A stretch of DNA of 64,000 bases from Lophius americanus (taxonomy: Eukaryota > Chordata > Actinopteri > Lophiiformes > Lophiidae): assembly GCA_037951165.1 (NCBI GenBank), contig JBBDHG010000063.1, forward strand, positions 1,171,001 through 1,235,000. The letters are read 5' to 3'. The notes below the pieces were generated by a model, which was given only the letters and a program-made list of their open reading frames with translations, made no database searches and was not told the origin of the DNA. The position numbers and the translations under genes are program-made. Positions 37,901 to 47,969 of the stretch are shown here, one piece after another. Numbering within the stretch: position 1 is the stretch's first letter; each line of letters starts with the position of its first letter.

Positions 37901-39276
37901 TTCCAGAACCATTCTAGCAGTGTGGCAAAGACCATTATCCTGCTGAAAGGGGTCAATGCCATTAGGGTGTACCATTTAATTTAGGCGGTGCACCCGGTCT
38001 GTAACTCTGGTTAGGTATCCCGCTCACATCTCTTCCCCTAAGGGGAGTGACGCACATATACCTGGCCGTCCACAAGATGTAAAACAATTTGGGATTCATG
38101 AGGCCAGGCCTCCTTCTTCAACGCTTTCACCAGTGGACAGGGGTCCAGCAACTGGTCCCCTAAGATGTAGTCCCATACGCAGCTCCTGTTGCTGGTTCAC
38201 CAGTTGTCTTCTTAGACAACATTGGTAGTTACTGGACTTTTGCAGACCGGGAAAACCCAACAGCATCTGCAGATTTGGAGATGCTCTATTCCAGTCCACT
38301 AGACTAACAAGTGCAGTGGTAATAATCTTATGGCGGATCAGTGTAATTGCATTTATATACACATATTTGTTATATGAAGGAGTTTTTGAGTAGTTATAGT
38401 AGTACAACTCAGTATTAGTAGTACAACTCAGTTTTGAACTTACTTGTGCTTAATTGTGTATTTTCCTTTCTGCTGAATAAAAGGACATAATACATGGTGC
38501 GATGGCTGATGGTGTATATATATGCTTGATATGCTGCAGGAAAAAAGTGCCCTTCTTGGTAAAGGTCAACACATGGATGAAACACAGTCAAATGGAAATG
38601 GAAAGATACTGTAAGAGCCACATAATGATTGTTATTCCCAGTTTGGTCTTCATCATGTCAGCTCTTTAAGCTGCACTGCAAGGCTCTAACCTGCTGTGGG
38701 TTTTTTCATCCTTGCAGGAGCATCCACTCCTCAGAGAGCCAGCAAGAATTCTTCAGGATGCTGGATGAGAAAATTGAGGAAGTACGGAAAGGCAACGCAT
38801 TACTAAAGCATGGTTTTAAATTTTGATTTTTACAAAAAGCTTCCCTTGAATGATATTATGGGGTTTAATCCTATCAAAGCAGCAAATCTGTAACAAGTGA
38901 GGACAACGCGGATGACATAATAACTCAAACCAGCCTCAATCTGTCACGTACTGAGCTTTCCATTAGTGGGGTTATTTTAAGTAATCATGCAGTACTGACT
39001 GTGCTGCAGAATGACCTGAGCTGGTCGATAAGAGGAGAAGTTTTATCTAATCAAACCTACTGAAAAATTCATACTTTCTTCATTATGACATAATCTTTTC
39101 TATTTTTTATCCCGAAAAAAAAAAAATTCTTCTCATGTTAAGTTTGAAAGTTATTTTCTTTCTTGGAGTATATCAATATGGGATTATGAATGATGTGTAA
39201 AAAATAATTTACCTGAACATATCTGTTCTGTTTACAGGGCCGGGACTACTACTCAGAGGAGGAGGACATGACATAG
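34952..39276 (+). CDS. c1orf21: C1orf21 homologue (uncharacterised protein)
   Basis: Conserved vertebrate protein of unknown function. Exons recognised are 34952..35042, 37317..37398 (donor uncertain), 38718..38781 and 39238..39276. The N-terminus MGCTSAKQVSAVPNGEE closely matches human MGC-SAK; glycine 2 plus cysteine 3 suggest N-myristoylation and palmitoylation, hence membrane attachment (inferred). Exon 2 gives DEYKMKGVEKIKYISGEE, exon 3 SIHSSESQQEFFRMLDEKIE, and exon 4 GRDYYSEEEDMT and the stop, all matching the human protein. Splice phases allow a 91-aa product. The human protein is about 121 aa (from memory), with a middle segment I could not find here; either an exon was missed or it is lost. 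The exon 2 donor (GTGTGA) is weak. Introns contain Tc1-like and other repeat relics. Confidence 0.85.
35440..35905 (+). repeat. Dispersed repeat family B, copy 1
   Basis: Shares ordered blocks with 46980-47580: tccttatggactg-caacctc-ggatgtca near the start, caggtgttgagtgggg-like sequence in the middle, and cctccagcatgccaatg followed by a ggcattcttaagat-type end. Probably an old DNA transposon of unknown family, in the first intron of the C1orf21 homologue. Confidence 0.55.
36715..36905 (+). repeat. Short interspersed repeat fragment
   Basis: The sequence runs cagggtcttgctcaaagagc, then tgatcctggtccctcggttg, then ctttagctactgagctaaag. This order (lower-case consensus of 'clear-text' repeat motifs) is typical of a very common teleost interspersed repeat. 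Family not assigned. Confidence 0.45.
37579..38345 (-). mobile_element. Tc1-like transposon relic, internally deleted
   Basis: Ends tgatcagccataatatcata (37581) and taataatcttatggcggatc (38321 on) are imperfect inverted repeats. On the minus strand the interior gives broken pieces of a Tc1 transposase, including the region corresponding to the DDE catalytic core (sequence around 37900-37960) and the C-terminal part near 37640-37720. Stops and frameshifts are frequent, so it is inactive. It lies in an intron of the C1orf21 homologue. Confidence 0.75.
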
Positions 39277-40168
39277 CACTGTGGCCTTCCATCCCAATAG
39301 TCCCAGTATGAAAGAACTGCCATTCCAGTGTTATGGATGGAGCGTTCCATCTGTCAACCACATTCGTGGGGAAATCTGTTCTCATTTGAGACTCTGGTTG
39401 GATGGATTTGAGACTCGACTGGAGTGAATCTTTTCCATACTCCTCCCAACCTTAGCTCTTGTTCAGCCAAGATGAAAATGACCACCAGAATCAGATATGG
39501 AATAGAGTGTTGACGCGATTCTGCTAAGGAGGGAAGCAGAATTTTCTTTTCTTAATGAAGCAGTTACAGGACAGAGTTCTTGGGATTTCAACTGCTTTTC
39601 TTTCCCTGTTTGGATAAGTCCTGGATCGCCAGTCAACTATGGGGTAACTAAGACTTTCTTGAGACGCATAGGGCATTCTGACAGTTACAAATATACATTT
39701 CTAACAGCAGGAACGACCGGTGCTCATGGGCACACTGTCTCAAAAGTGCAAGTTTGGACCATTTGCATCATTTTGAATATTATATTCTTGAAAGCCTCCC
39801 TGAAAAGTCATAGGAATTGAAACCTTCTTGCATTCCGAAACACAGTATGAACCTCTTTTCTATAGTATGTTGGCCAGTACTGTGTGATTGTCCAAGTCTG
39901 TTTCTGCTACGATGTAGAGTATTTATTTTGAATAAGGCTCAGGGTTGAAGTGTGGTAATCTTTGTAGTCAAGTAAGTCCTTTCTTTCATTGAGACACTGT
40001 CGCACCATTAGAAAGACACTCGCGCACTCACACAGCCGAGTTCTGCTGTCCTCTGCTATAGTATCAGCTGAAGCTTTAGTAATGTTCCATGTTAGCCTGA
40101 TAATGTGGACAGAATTATAGGAGAATCATCATGTGTTCCTTTCACCAGTTATGTTTTTTTTTTAAAAC

Positions 40169-40174
40169 AATAAA
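40169..40174 (+). terminator. Candidate C1orf21 poly(A) signal
   Basis: AATAAA about 890 bp after the stop codon of exon 4, at the point where complex sequence gives way to repeats. Other, weaker signals exist. Confidence 0.4.
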
Positions 40175-40384
40175 AAGTGTTTTCAATAACTTATCCAAAA
40201 GGTTTACAGCAAAGAATCGTGTTTTTTTAAGTAACATAAGCACTGCAGCTCTGTCAGTTGTGACATTATTGAAATACACCATTACTGCATTTAAACAGAT
40301 ATTAAATATGTTTTACCCTACAGCACAAACCTGCATTGTGAAAATGTGCCCTGAAGATCCAGAGAGCATTTAAACTGGCTGTTT

Positions 40385-41078
40385 AGTTCAACGGATATAA
40401 CTGCTATAGTCATGACATGTTCACTTCTAAAATGACTTAGGTCAAAGGAGAAATATTGTTTCGTTACAATGGTAACTGTTAGTGGGTGGGATACATTAAG
40501 CAGTAATTAAACATTTTGTCCTTGAGGTTAATGCATTGGAACAAGGAAAAATAGGCTTGTTTAAGGATCTGAGTGGCTTTGACAAATTATGATGCAAGAC
40601 ATCAGCGGTCAGAGCATCTCCAGAAAGGTTTTGCGGTCTAAAGAAGGACAATGTTGTTTATGTAAGGCAGCACCGGGATGGACTATGACAGGAGGGCAAG
40701 CTGGAGAAATAGGGTGATGCGTTTGGCAAAAGTCTGCTGGGAAACCTTAGGTCCAAACATAACGCACTTTGCCACATGGTTCAGGAAATGTCTGATGAAC
40801 ACATGTTCAAGGTGTTGACCTGGCCTCCAAATTCCCCAGATCTAAAACCCATTTACTACGTGTGGGATTTGCTAGACTAACAATTCAGTTCCATGGAGGC
40901 ACCGTCCTGCAGCTTCCAGCACTTCAAGGGTCTGCTGCTAACATCCTGGTACCTGAAAACATAGATCCTACAGGGATCTTGTAGAGTCAAAGACTAGACA
41001 GTCGGAGCTCTTTTGGTAACAAAAGGGGAATCCCACAATATAAGGCAGGTGGTTGTAATGTTATGTCTGATTGGTATA
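40385..41078 (+). mobile_element. Tc1-like transposon relic
   Basis: Left part shows the conserved subterminal sequence (ttcgttacaatggtaactg, gggtgggatacattaagcag) and start of the transposase region (ggatctgagtggctttgaca). Right part shows gacctggcctccaaattccc (transposase C-terminal half) and the end ggtggttgtaatgttatgtc. About half the expected transposase is deleted and the rest is frameshifted. Confidence 0.75.
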
Positions 41079-41914
41079 TTTCTTGACAATACCCAAGTAT
41101 TATACTTATAGAATGGCTTAGATTATATCACCATATTCGTCTTTGTTAGAGGTCAAATGTATTTTAAAAAGGACCTTTTTCTGCTGCCAGGAAAATTAAA
41201 GAAAAGACAAAGAAAAGCAAGACACGCACTTTCAATATATTAGGCAGTTACTCACAATTTGATGGATTTTTATTAAAATAAACTAATTTTCATGATTTTA
41301 TTATAAAGGTTATCATCTCTTGCGAATTCTGTCATGAATTATGAATACTAATACCTGGATGAATATCAAAAATCCATTTTGCTCTGTTTAAAAGGTTCTC
41401 AATTTTTTGTGCATTCATAATAATCCAAATCATCAGGTCTTGAGGAAGGCATGTTAAAAGAAGTTAGAAAGAAATGCAAAAAATGTATTTTAACACTTTT
41501 TGATTTGATTGAAGAAGGGCCAAGTGAACTTTATAGAATCCATGAGTACAAGAACTTTCCAAAACATGGCAGGCTTGGGAGACAAAACCATTTGGATCTA
41601 ACTAAATTTTCAAAAAGCCAGTGAGAGGGTTCTATATAGAAAAATTACAGGGTTCTCCAATTGAGAGGCCACTTAAGAGACAAATATATGTAAGGAAAGC
41701 AGAAACACACACAAACAAAAAATGTCTCTTCTTTTTTTATTTTTAGCTATGCTCAGCTTGAAACCCATATATACATAAACAAGCCATAACATTAAATCAA
41801 CCCTCGTAAAACTCTGCAAGTCCCGCCATTTCCCACTAAAAAGCTATGAGATACACACCTTTCTATTAGGACATACAAACAGTTGTTTCTCTGTGTGATT
41901 GGACAGCTTAGGCT

Positions 41915-42177
41915 GGCTTCCACTCTCCACGCACGTAAAAGTAGCCCTGGGCACCATCACCCTGTCGCCGGTTAACCTGTTTTCCGTCCTTGGACCAGGA
42001 ACACCTGACAAGATCTGCAGTTTTATGGACGCTCTGTCCCAGCTGCCTCATGTCATTATCCGTCCCTTGTCCAATTTACTCTGATCCTTACGCTAGCCCA
42101 TTGTTCCTGCTTCCAACACATCTACTTTAAGGAAAAACTCTTCCCCTGCGATGAACCGATTATGGCGGATCGGTGAA
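41915..42177 (-). mobile_element. Tc1-like transposon relic, 5' end and DNA-binding region
   Basis: On the minus strand the end (ttcaccgatccgccataatc) is followed by the transposase N-terminal region. Open stretches such as RQLGQSVHKTADLVRCSW and DGKQVNRRQGDG correspond to the paired-like helix-turn-helix domain. Frameshifts separate these pieces and a TAA at 41908 closes the frame. The catalytic part is missing. Confidence 0.7.
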
Positions 42178-42420
42178 TGTAAGTGACAGTGAATCAAACT
42201 TCAAAAATTTAGAAGCTGGTTAGTTGTACTTCAACTTCGTTGGTCTTCTCGCCACATTCAGCATCTAGAAAAGCACCATGCTTATGTTGTTGTCAGTTAA
42301 ACGTTGATGTCTTTTAAGAGCAGCTTACACAGACCGACACACCGACTGAATGACTGCCTGTCTGAGTCTGCACCTCTACGGTTCACCAACAGTTCCAAGG
42401 CGTCCCCTCACTCCAGCTGC

Positions 42421-44233
42421 TCAACGCTGCTGTCGTCTCTTCCGATGCTGGCGGCGTCCCAAGTCCTGAAAGGGTCCAACTGGGGGATCAGGCGTCACCA
42501 GCCCATCGGTCATCCTCTGATAGACCAGGGTGGAGTCAGAAGCTACTGCACACAAGAGCATTGGGAAGCCTCTGTCCAGTACATGACGAATGCTGCACAG
42601 AAGGAGAGCTGTCACTATGGGAAATAGAACTTCTTGTGTCTGGTTAAAATGGGAAGTCATTCAGTACAGCAAAATGCATAATTCTTCAAACCATTTGACC
42701 TAAATAAACCTAAAAATCTGTACAACTTTTGGTAAAAACATGAAAGAAATTTTTTCTCAGGATACAGATGCGACAGTAACTGGAAAAACTACATTTGTGC
42801 TGATGTGGATCGACCACATGAAGATGCCTCCATCGACTCTGCAGTAGCTCATTACCTTTGGTGGCTCAGAGATCGATGAATAGGAAGTGGAAGAATTGTC
42901 TGGATGGGTGCTCCTTCCTTCTCCCTTCCCTCCAGCAAAACTACTTGTAGCTCAGGACTCTTGACACAAGACACGTCTTTCCACCGTCGTACTGCAGAGA
43001 ACAAGAAACTCAGTGTTAGTGCCTCCTTCAGTAGGTTATTACAAAGTACAATCACAATTGTGTGACAGACTTGTTCTCTATCTCTCCATTTTCACTGGAG
43101 AGCTTCAATGCTAATGGATGATTAGAGGAGTCAGAAGTGTGTGTACAAATTAAACAGAAAACTGAGTGTTTAGTAAAAAACAAGGCTGCTGATGTGAAAA
43201 GAAACCCTGTTCCCATGATAGAATATTTTAATATATAATACTCTTTCACCATTTAAGCAAAGCTTTGTTTAATCCTTCAAAAGAAATCCTTGTGCCGTTT
43301 TGCAGGGAGGCAGGAGCTTATTCCAGCTGACAAAGGGTAAGGTACATTCTGAACAATATCCAAGTTCATCCAAAGGCCAACCCATAGAAACAAAAAAAAT
43401 GTCACACTCAATTTACAGTCACCAATTCTTTTTATTGCATGTTTTTGGATTTTAGAAGGAACCAAAAGCATTCCGAGAGAACCCACACAAACATGGGTGG
43501 AACACACTAACTAACAATGGCCACAGGTGGATTTGAACCCATGACCGTCTTCCTGTGAGTACGAACATCTATGCTACTCTGCTACCTCACTTAAACCACT
43601 AATTACAATTTTTGCTTTTTATTACCTATTATTTTTCTTAATTTCAGTTGTATTTTCTCAAAACATTTTGATTGCCTTTTATTTTGTTTTTTGGGTTGAT
43701 TTTATCTTTATTTTGGCATTTGATGTTGTCTTTTTTTTATTGTGCCACCATATCAAATGCTCTTAATGTATTAATTGGCTGGACTTAATCATGCCTCCAT
43801 GACTTAAAAATGCCTACCATGTCGGTAGGCATTTGTTTAAGCTTTTCGTTTTCTGCTGTTCTTTTACTCTTTGAGTATCAAAGCAATGTGTAAACAAGGT
43901 TATTATTCATTTTATTATTTTGATGTCTCCAATGTTAGGAGGTCTCCTCCCTATTTGTGGCCCCTAAAAGTAGCTTAATAACTCCAGCCAAGATCTTCTT
44001 AAGTCGGACTCACCCTCAGATAGATCCATGTAGACCAGAAAAGCTGCGTGTATCTGTTCACTGTCTTCGACCTCCAGAGTCTTCATCAGCTGATACTGAA
44101 ACATGGGTAAAACCAGTTTATTATCAATGTGTTTATTTTATAAAACCTCTGAGAAACTCTGACCCACCATTGGGTGCTGAAGGATCCAGTTCGTACAGAG
44201 AGGCTTCTCTGATACCTCTCCCTCTGACGACAT
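42421..44233 (-). CDS. tsen15: tRNA-splicing endonuclease subunit Sen15
   Basis: Non-catalytic subunit of the nuclear TSEN complex (TSEN2, TSEN34, TSEN54, TSEN15), which excises introns from pre-tRNAs; it pairs with TSEN34. The exons (complement) are 44168..44233, 44014..44095, 42856..42991 and 42421..42592. Phases agree and give 151 aa (human about 171). Exon 1 gives MSSEGEVSEKPLCTNWILQH, then PM. Exon 2 gives YQLMKTLEVEDSEQIHAAFL, then VYMDLSE, matching the family's helix and strand. Exon 3 contains SPELQVVLLEGREKEGAPIQ and LPIHRSLSHQ. Exon 4 contains ASDSTLVYQRMTDGL, the conserved C-terminal strand, and ends with a basic tail (GRRQHRKRRQQR) longer than in human. The gene is tail-to-tail with the C1orf21 homologue, consistent with their neighbouring positions in human. 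Confidence 0.9.
43300..43590 (+). repeat. Common teleost interspersed repeat fragment (in tsen15 intron)
   Basis: The order gaggcaggagcttattccag, caatttacagtcaccaatt, gcatgtttttggattttaga, ccgagagaacccacacaaac, gatttgaacccatgaccgtc matches a repeat seen very widely in fish genomes. Another small piece (ctggagcctattccagctgg) lies at 44523-44600. Family name not assigned. Confidence 0.6.
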
Positions 44234-44720
44234 TTAATTATTTAACTTCTTTACTAACTCTAAACACTGCTTTCCCATGCGATGGCAGAGTGTTTGCTAG
44301 TGTGCAACAGTATTAGTCGTCCGGACGGAAACAGAGGCTCATTCTCCTTTTCCGTGCCTGAGGAAGGACGAAATATTATAAATTTAGTGGGAGCAGTTGT
44401 AGAACATAAAATAATAGAAGGGAATAGAATAGACATGCTGTACCTTTTATACAAGTAGAAGACAGCATAACAATAAATAAGATAATATAAAGAAAATAAA
44501 CACCAAAGCGAAATTTGGGGGGGCTGGAGCCTATTCCAGCTGGGCAAGAGGCAGGCTACATCCTGGACAAGTTGCCAGTTAATCACAAAAGTCACCAATA
44601 CATCACTCTTTGAAATAATAAAAACAATAATACAATATTGATGATTATAAATACTTTATAATTACTTGTGTAATGTCAGTATGGGCCTTTCACTTATTCT
44701 CTTTGTGTCTCTGTCTGTCT

Positions 44721-44761
44721 ATGTGTGTGTGTGTATGTGTGTTTGTGTGTGTGGGTGTGTG
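44721..44761. repeat. (TG)n microsatellite
   Basis: Imperfect TG/GT run of about 40 bp, seen directly. Confidence 0.9.
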
Positions 44762-46343
44762 AGTTATCATGTGAGTGAGAGTCAAAGTGCTTCTTTGGAC
44801 CCATGGATTTGCAAGATGCCAACTTTCTTTTTCAATTCAGCCAGAAAGATCTTCCTGTCCTGCAGCACAGAGGGACTGCTATCTGTTAATTTCCTCGTGC
44901 CAGTGCAGCACAAGTCTTTTCTACTGAAGCCTGAAGTGCTGAGGGTCAGTCCTCTCATGCATCACACATCACAGCCTCCCTTACTTATAAACTGGAGTGG
45001 TCATAAAGCACTATCTGTTTTTAATTCCTTTCAGCTGTTATGCACATGAACAAATTTACACTGGCATAGGAACTATAAGCTTATTAAATTACTAAATGTT
45101 TTACATCTGAGAGTTTTGAGGATCCCTGTCTTCAGTCTTTGCTCAATAATGCCTTAGCCTGTTTACATATTTGTTTTTTTTTTGCTCTCACAGTCCTGAC
45201 ACATATCTCAGTCCTCTGCTAAAACCCACCTAGTCTCATTTCCCTTTCTACCAGTAATATTTGACAACTTCATCAGTTAGATGCTTAAATGATGTAAGAA
45301 ACTCCCTTGAAACCAAGTAAATATGATAGAAACAGCTAATTCACTGTATTTCACGTCAAATTTGAATATATGGCCTTGCTTTCTACACACCATTGAGCTT
45401 TCACCGTATATTCACATCATATCCAAAGAAGCAGGAAAGATTGGATTTGATGAGGTATAGATGCTAATCAAATAGATAGATACTCTTCCACCTCTAGATA
45501 TTTCCGATCAATCTGACTGGGAGGAAGGATGCTGAGAACATTGGCTGTACATCGCCAGCCATGGACGGCAAGCATGATAAAACCTGAACCAGACAAAAAT
45601 ACAAACAGTTTCTGTTGCATAGCAAGAGAGGATTCCTCAGATATGGCTCGAAAATGTCACATTTTTTATTACAAAGTTTTACATCCATTTTCAGAGAGTT
45701 AAGAGTTAAAACAATGCCAGTATCTTAAAATAAATCTCTCGGACTGTTATGTAATCATATTATCAGTGATGAATCTTTGTTGTAATTGGTTCAGGGCAAG
45801 CTTACATGATTTGATCATATCAGTAAATTATTGAGTCAAGGCCAACATTTACTGCATATCGTCAGGGTTTATTAAAAGTTAAGTCCAACAATCAAACATT
45901 TCAATGGCAGCTTTGCAAAATGAGTCCACTGACAAAGATACCGTTTGATTCAACTGAATGCCCGAGAAAGAACCGAAGAAGTGAACACTGACTTCAAATA
46001 ATTCTGAAAGTTTCCAAGCTTTTCCAGCTGTCAGGCGCATATTTTAACGGTTTCATAAATGTTAATGAATTTATTATATAGCGCATACATGGTGCACATA
46101 TTGCAAGTCAATGTAATTAGTAAAATATTTAAAGCATCCAAAAATGGAAGAAAGAAAATCTACCCACCAAGTGTCCTTAAGTATAGTATGTAAGATTAAA
46201 TGACCATCACTCACATTATGCTCCTTCCATGTGATCAAAGCGTGTCAGTCCATTCAGTGCTGTGATTGAATCATTTGAAATACTGTTTATCATTATTGCT
46301 GAGAGTGGATATGAGATAATTTGCTTGAGTTCTTTCACCACAG

Positions 46344-46468
46344 AGCATTCTTCATCATTCATCGTCAGTGCAGACATGCTGCCCTGGCACAAAGACCCCT
46401 ATTCAGACCGTGTGCAGACTGAAGGGGAAGTTGGTTGCTTCCCTGGCCCCTGCAAAATCTGGAAACAG
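46344..46468 (+). other. Exon-like island, unassigned
   Basis: A pyrimidine tract ending CACCACAG precedes 125 bp open in one frame (peptide includes ADMLPWHKDPYSDRVQTEG and CFPGPCKIWKQ), followed by a consensus CAG/GTACGG donor. I do not recognise the peptide. Could be an exon of an unknown plus-strand gene, or chance. Confidence 0.2.
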
Positions 46469-46979
46469 GTACGGCCTTGTGACTTTATAAAAGTGCAGTG
46501 AAGCTGATGTGGCAGCATGAGGAGGTTATACTATTCAGTGTTTACTGCGGTCCTGTGTCGCCCCCCCCAATGTGGTGCGGCAGGAACTGCAGCAGATTCT
46601 CACGCTGGAGGATGGTGTGAGGTTCGAACCCAGATTTTGCAGCAAACTGCTGATTATCACCGAACATACAAAGAGTGAGACCTCATGTTATGGAATTATG
46701 ACAGATTCTATTCATTTTACTTTATTTATCAGCCACCCTTGTTGTTGGCTCTAAGCGACTGCAGGTAAAAACAGCACTGGGTGGGGGCAGTCAGTGAAGC
46801 ACCTGATTATTCCTACTGTACCCTGGGTTACAGCCCTTCTCTGGAAGGGGTAAAGAAAGGCCGAATCCCTCATCAAAATGCTGCCTGGACTAATTTTATA
46901 AGACAATCAACAACAACAAGAAACAGCTATCAAATAATAACTATAAAATCTATCATGCATCACGTTATTTAGTGGGCCT

Positions 46980-47580
46980 CCCATCAGCTTTGATTCCAGC
47001 AGTAATCCCCCTCCTCATGGACTGTTTCAACCTCTGGATGTCACTATTCAGTCAGTTGTTACTAAGTCTGTGGGTGGCAATCCTGCAGTATATTAGACAA
47101 TAATCAGTCAAATAGCCCTTCAGGTGTTGAGTGGGGTTTAGTTTGGAGCTCATTGCTGGTTGATCCAGAACTATGAACTCACTCCTCCAGAAAGTGGATG
47201 GCTTCCCATCAGATTATTGGGCTCCAAATCATCATGACTCAAACAAACTCAAACTCAAACTTTATTTTTGCTTTTGTGTGTGCAGGCCTATTCTGGTTGA
47301 CAGTGGTCTCTGGTACTGTAGTGGCGGTGGGGGGAAGCTGTCTTTGAGGCGCAGAAGATGAATTTGAGGATGTTCTAGGTCATTGCACGTGGCCAGCCAG
47401 GGTGTAAGCGTTCGTCATTGATCCTCTGACTATGAAACACAGGCACAGAGAAATGGTGAGCTTTCACTGGGCTGGGCACTTGTCTGGTGGACTGCCCCAC
47501 CTCCAACATGCCAATGGCACAATCCCGGTCATGTTGCCCCGGCCATGGCAATCTTGCAGATCTTTATTTTCTCCAAAATC
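46980..47580 (+). repeat. Dispersed repeat family B, copy 2
   Basis: Related in block order to 35440-35905: cctcatggactgtttcaacc, ttcaggtgttgagtggggtt, cacctccaacatgccaatgg, catggcaatcttgcagatct. Longer than copy 1 and with an AAACTC-rich insertion around 47236-47260. Confidence 0.55.
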
Positions 47581-47884
47581 TACAAAACTGATCTTTTGGG
47601 TTAAGTGTAAGGATGACTTTTTGCCTAGAACTGAGTCATGAATGAAAAAACCACCTGTATTCAGAATTATCGACAAGCATGACCTGTATATTGACGTATA
47701 GCCAATTTTAACATAAACGCCTTTAAGCCATTTTAAATCCCTTGAGTGTAAATACAAATGTCACTATTTGGGTCCAAGTAAGAAAATCCTTCCTGTCCAC
47801 CGCCCTGCTCCTACAGAGATTAATGTATGCAGTTAAGACGGATTTGATAGAATTTTCTGTTCTCCCCCACACACACTACACCAG

Positions 47885-47969
47885 TAAGATGGGCGACTTA
47901 AGTGACAATGAGACCTCTACCATCTGGGATGAGACTGAATCCATCGCCAGTATGAGCAGGATACTGAGG
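47885..47969 (+). other. Exon-like island with a start codon, unassigned
   Basis: A C-rich tract ending in CACCAG precedes an ATG at 47889 with 27 clean codons (begins MGDLSDNETSTIWDETES) and a GTGTGT donor-like site. Strongly acidic peptide; no family recognised. It may belong with the island at 46344 or be chance. Confidence 0.2.

Larger units (their letters stand above)
39277..42420. other. Spacer between convergent C1orf21 homologue and tsen15
   Basis: This 3.1-kb stretch starts with the likely C1orf21 3' UTR (to the AATAAA at 40169), followed by two Tc1-like relics (40385-41078 and 41915-42177). The rest is AT-rich and without coding signal. Confidence 0.55.

Noticed and set aside
41908..42075. 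Open frame of about 55 codons on the minus strand with a GC-rich, coding-like look
   Set aside because: The residues RQLGQSVHKTA and VNRRQGDG match the DNA-binding region of Tc1 transposases, and adjacent sequence matches a Tc1 end, so it is a relic and not a gene.
46565..46640. tRNA-like B-box ggttcgaaccc
   Set aside because: No A-box at proper spacing and no foldable acceptor stem; probably part of an old SINE-like repeat.
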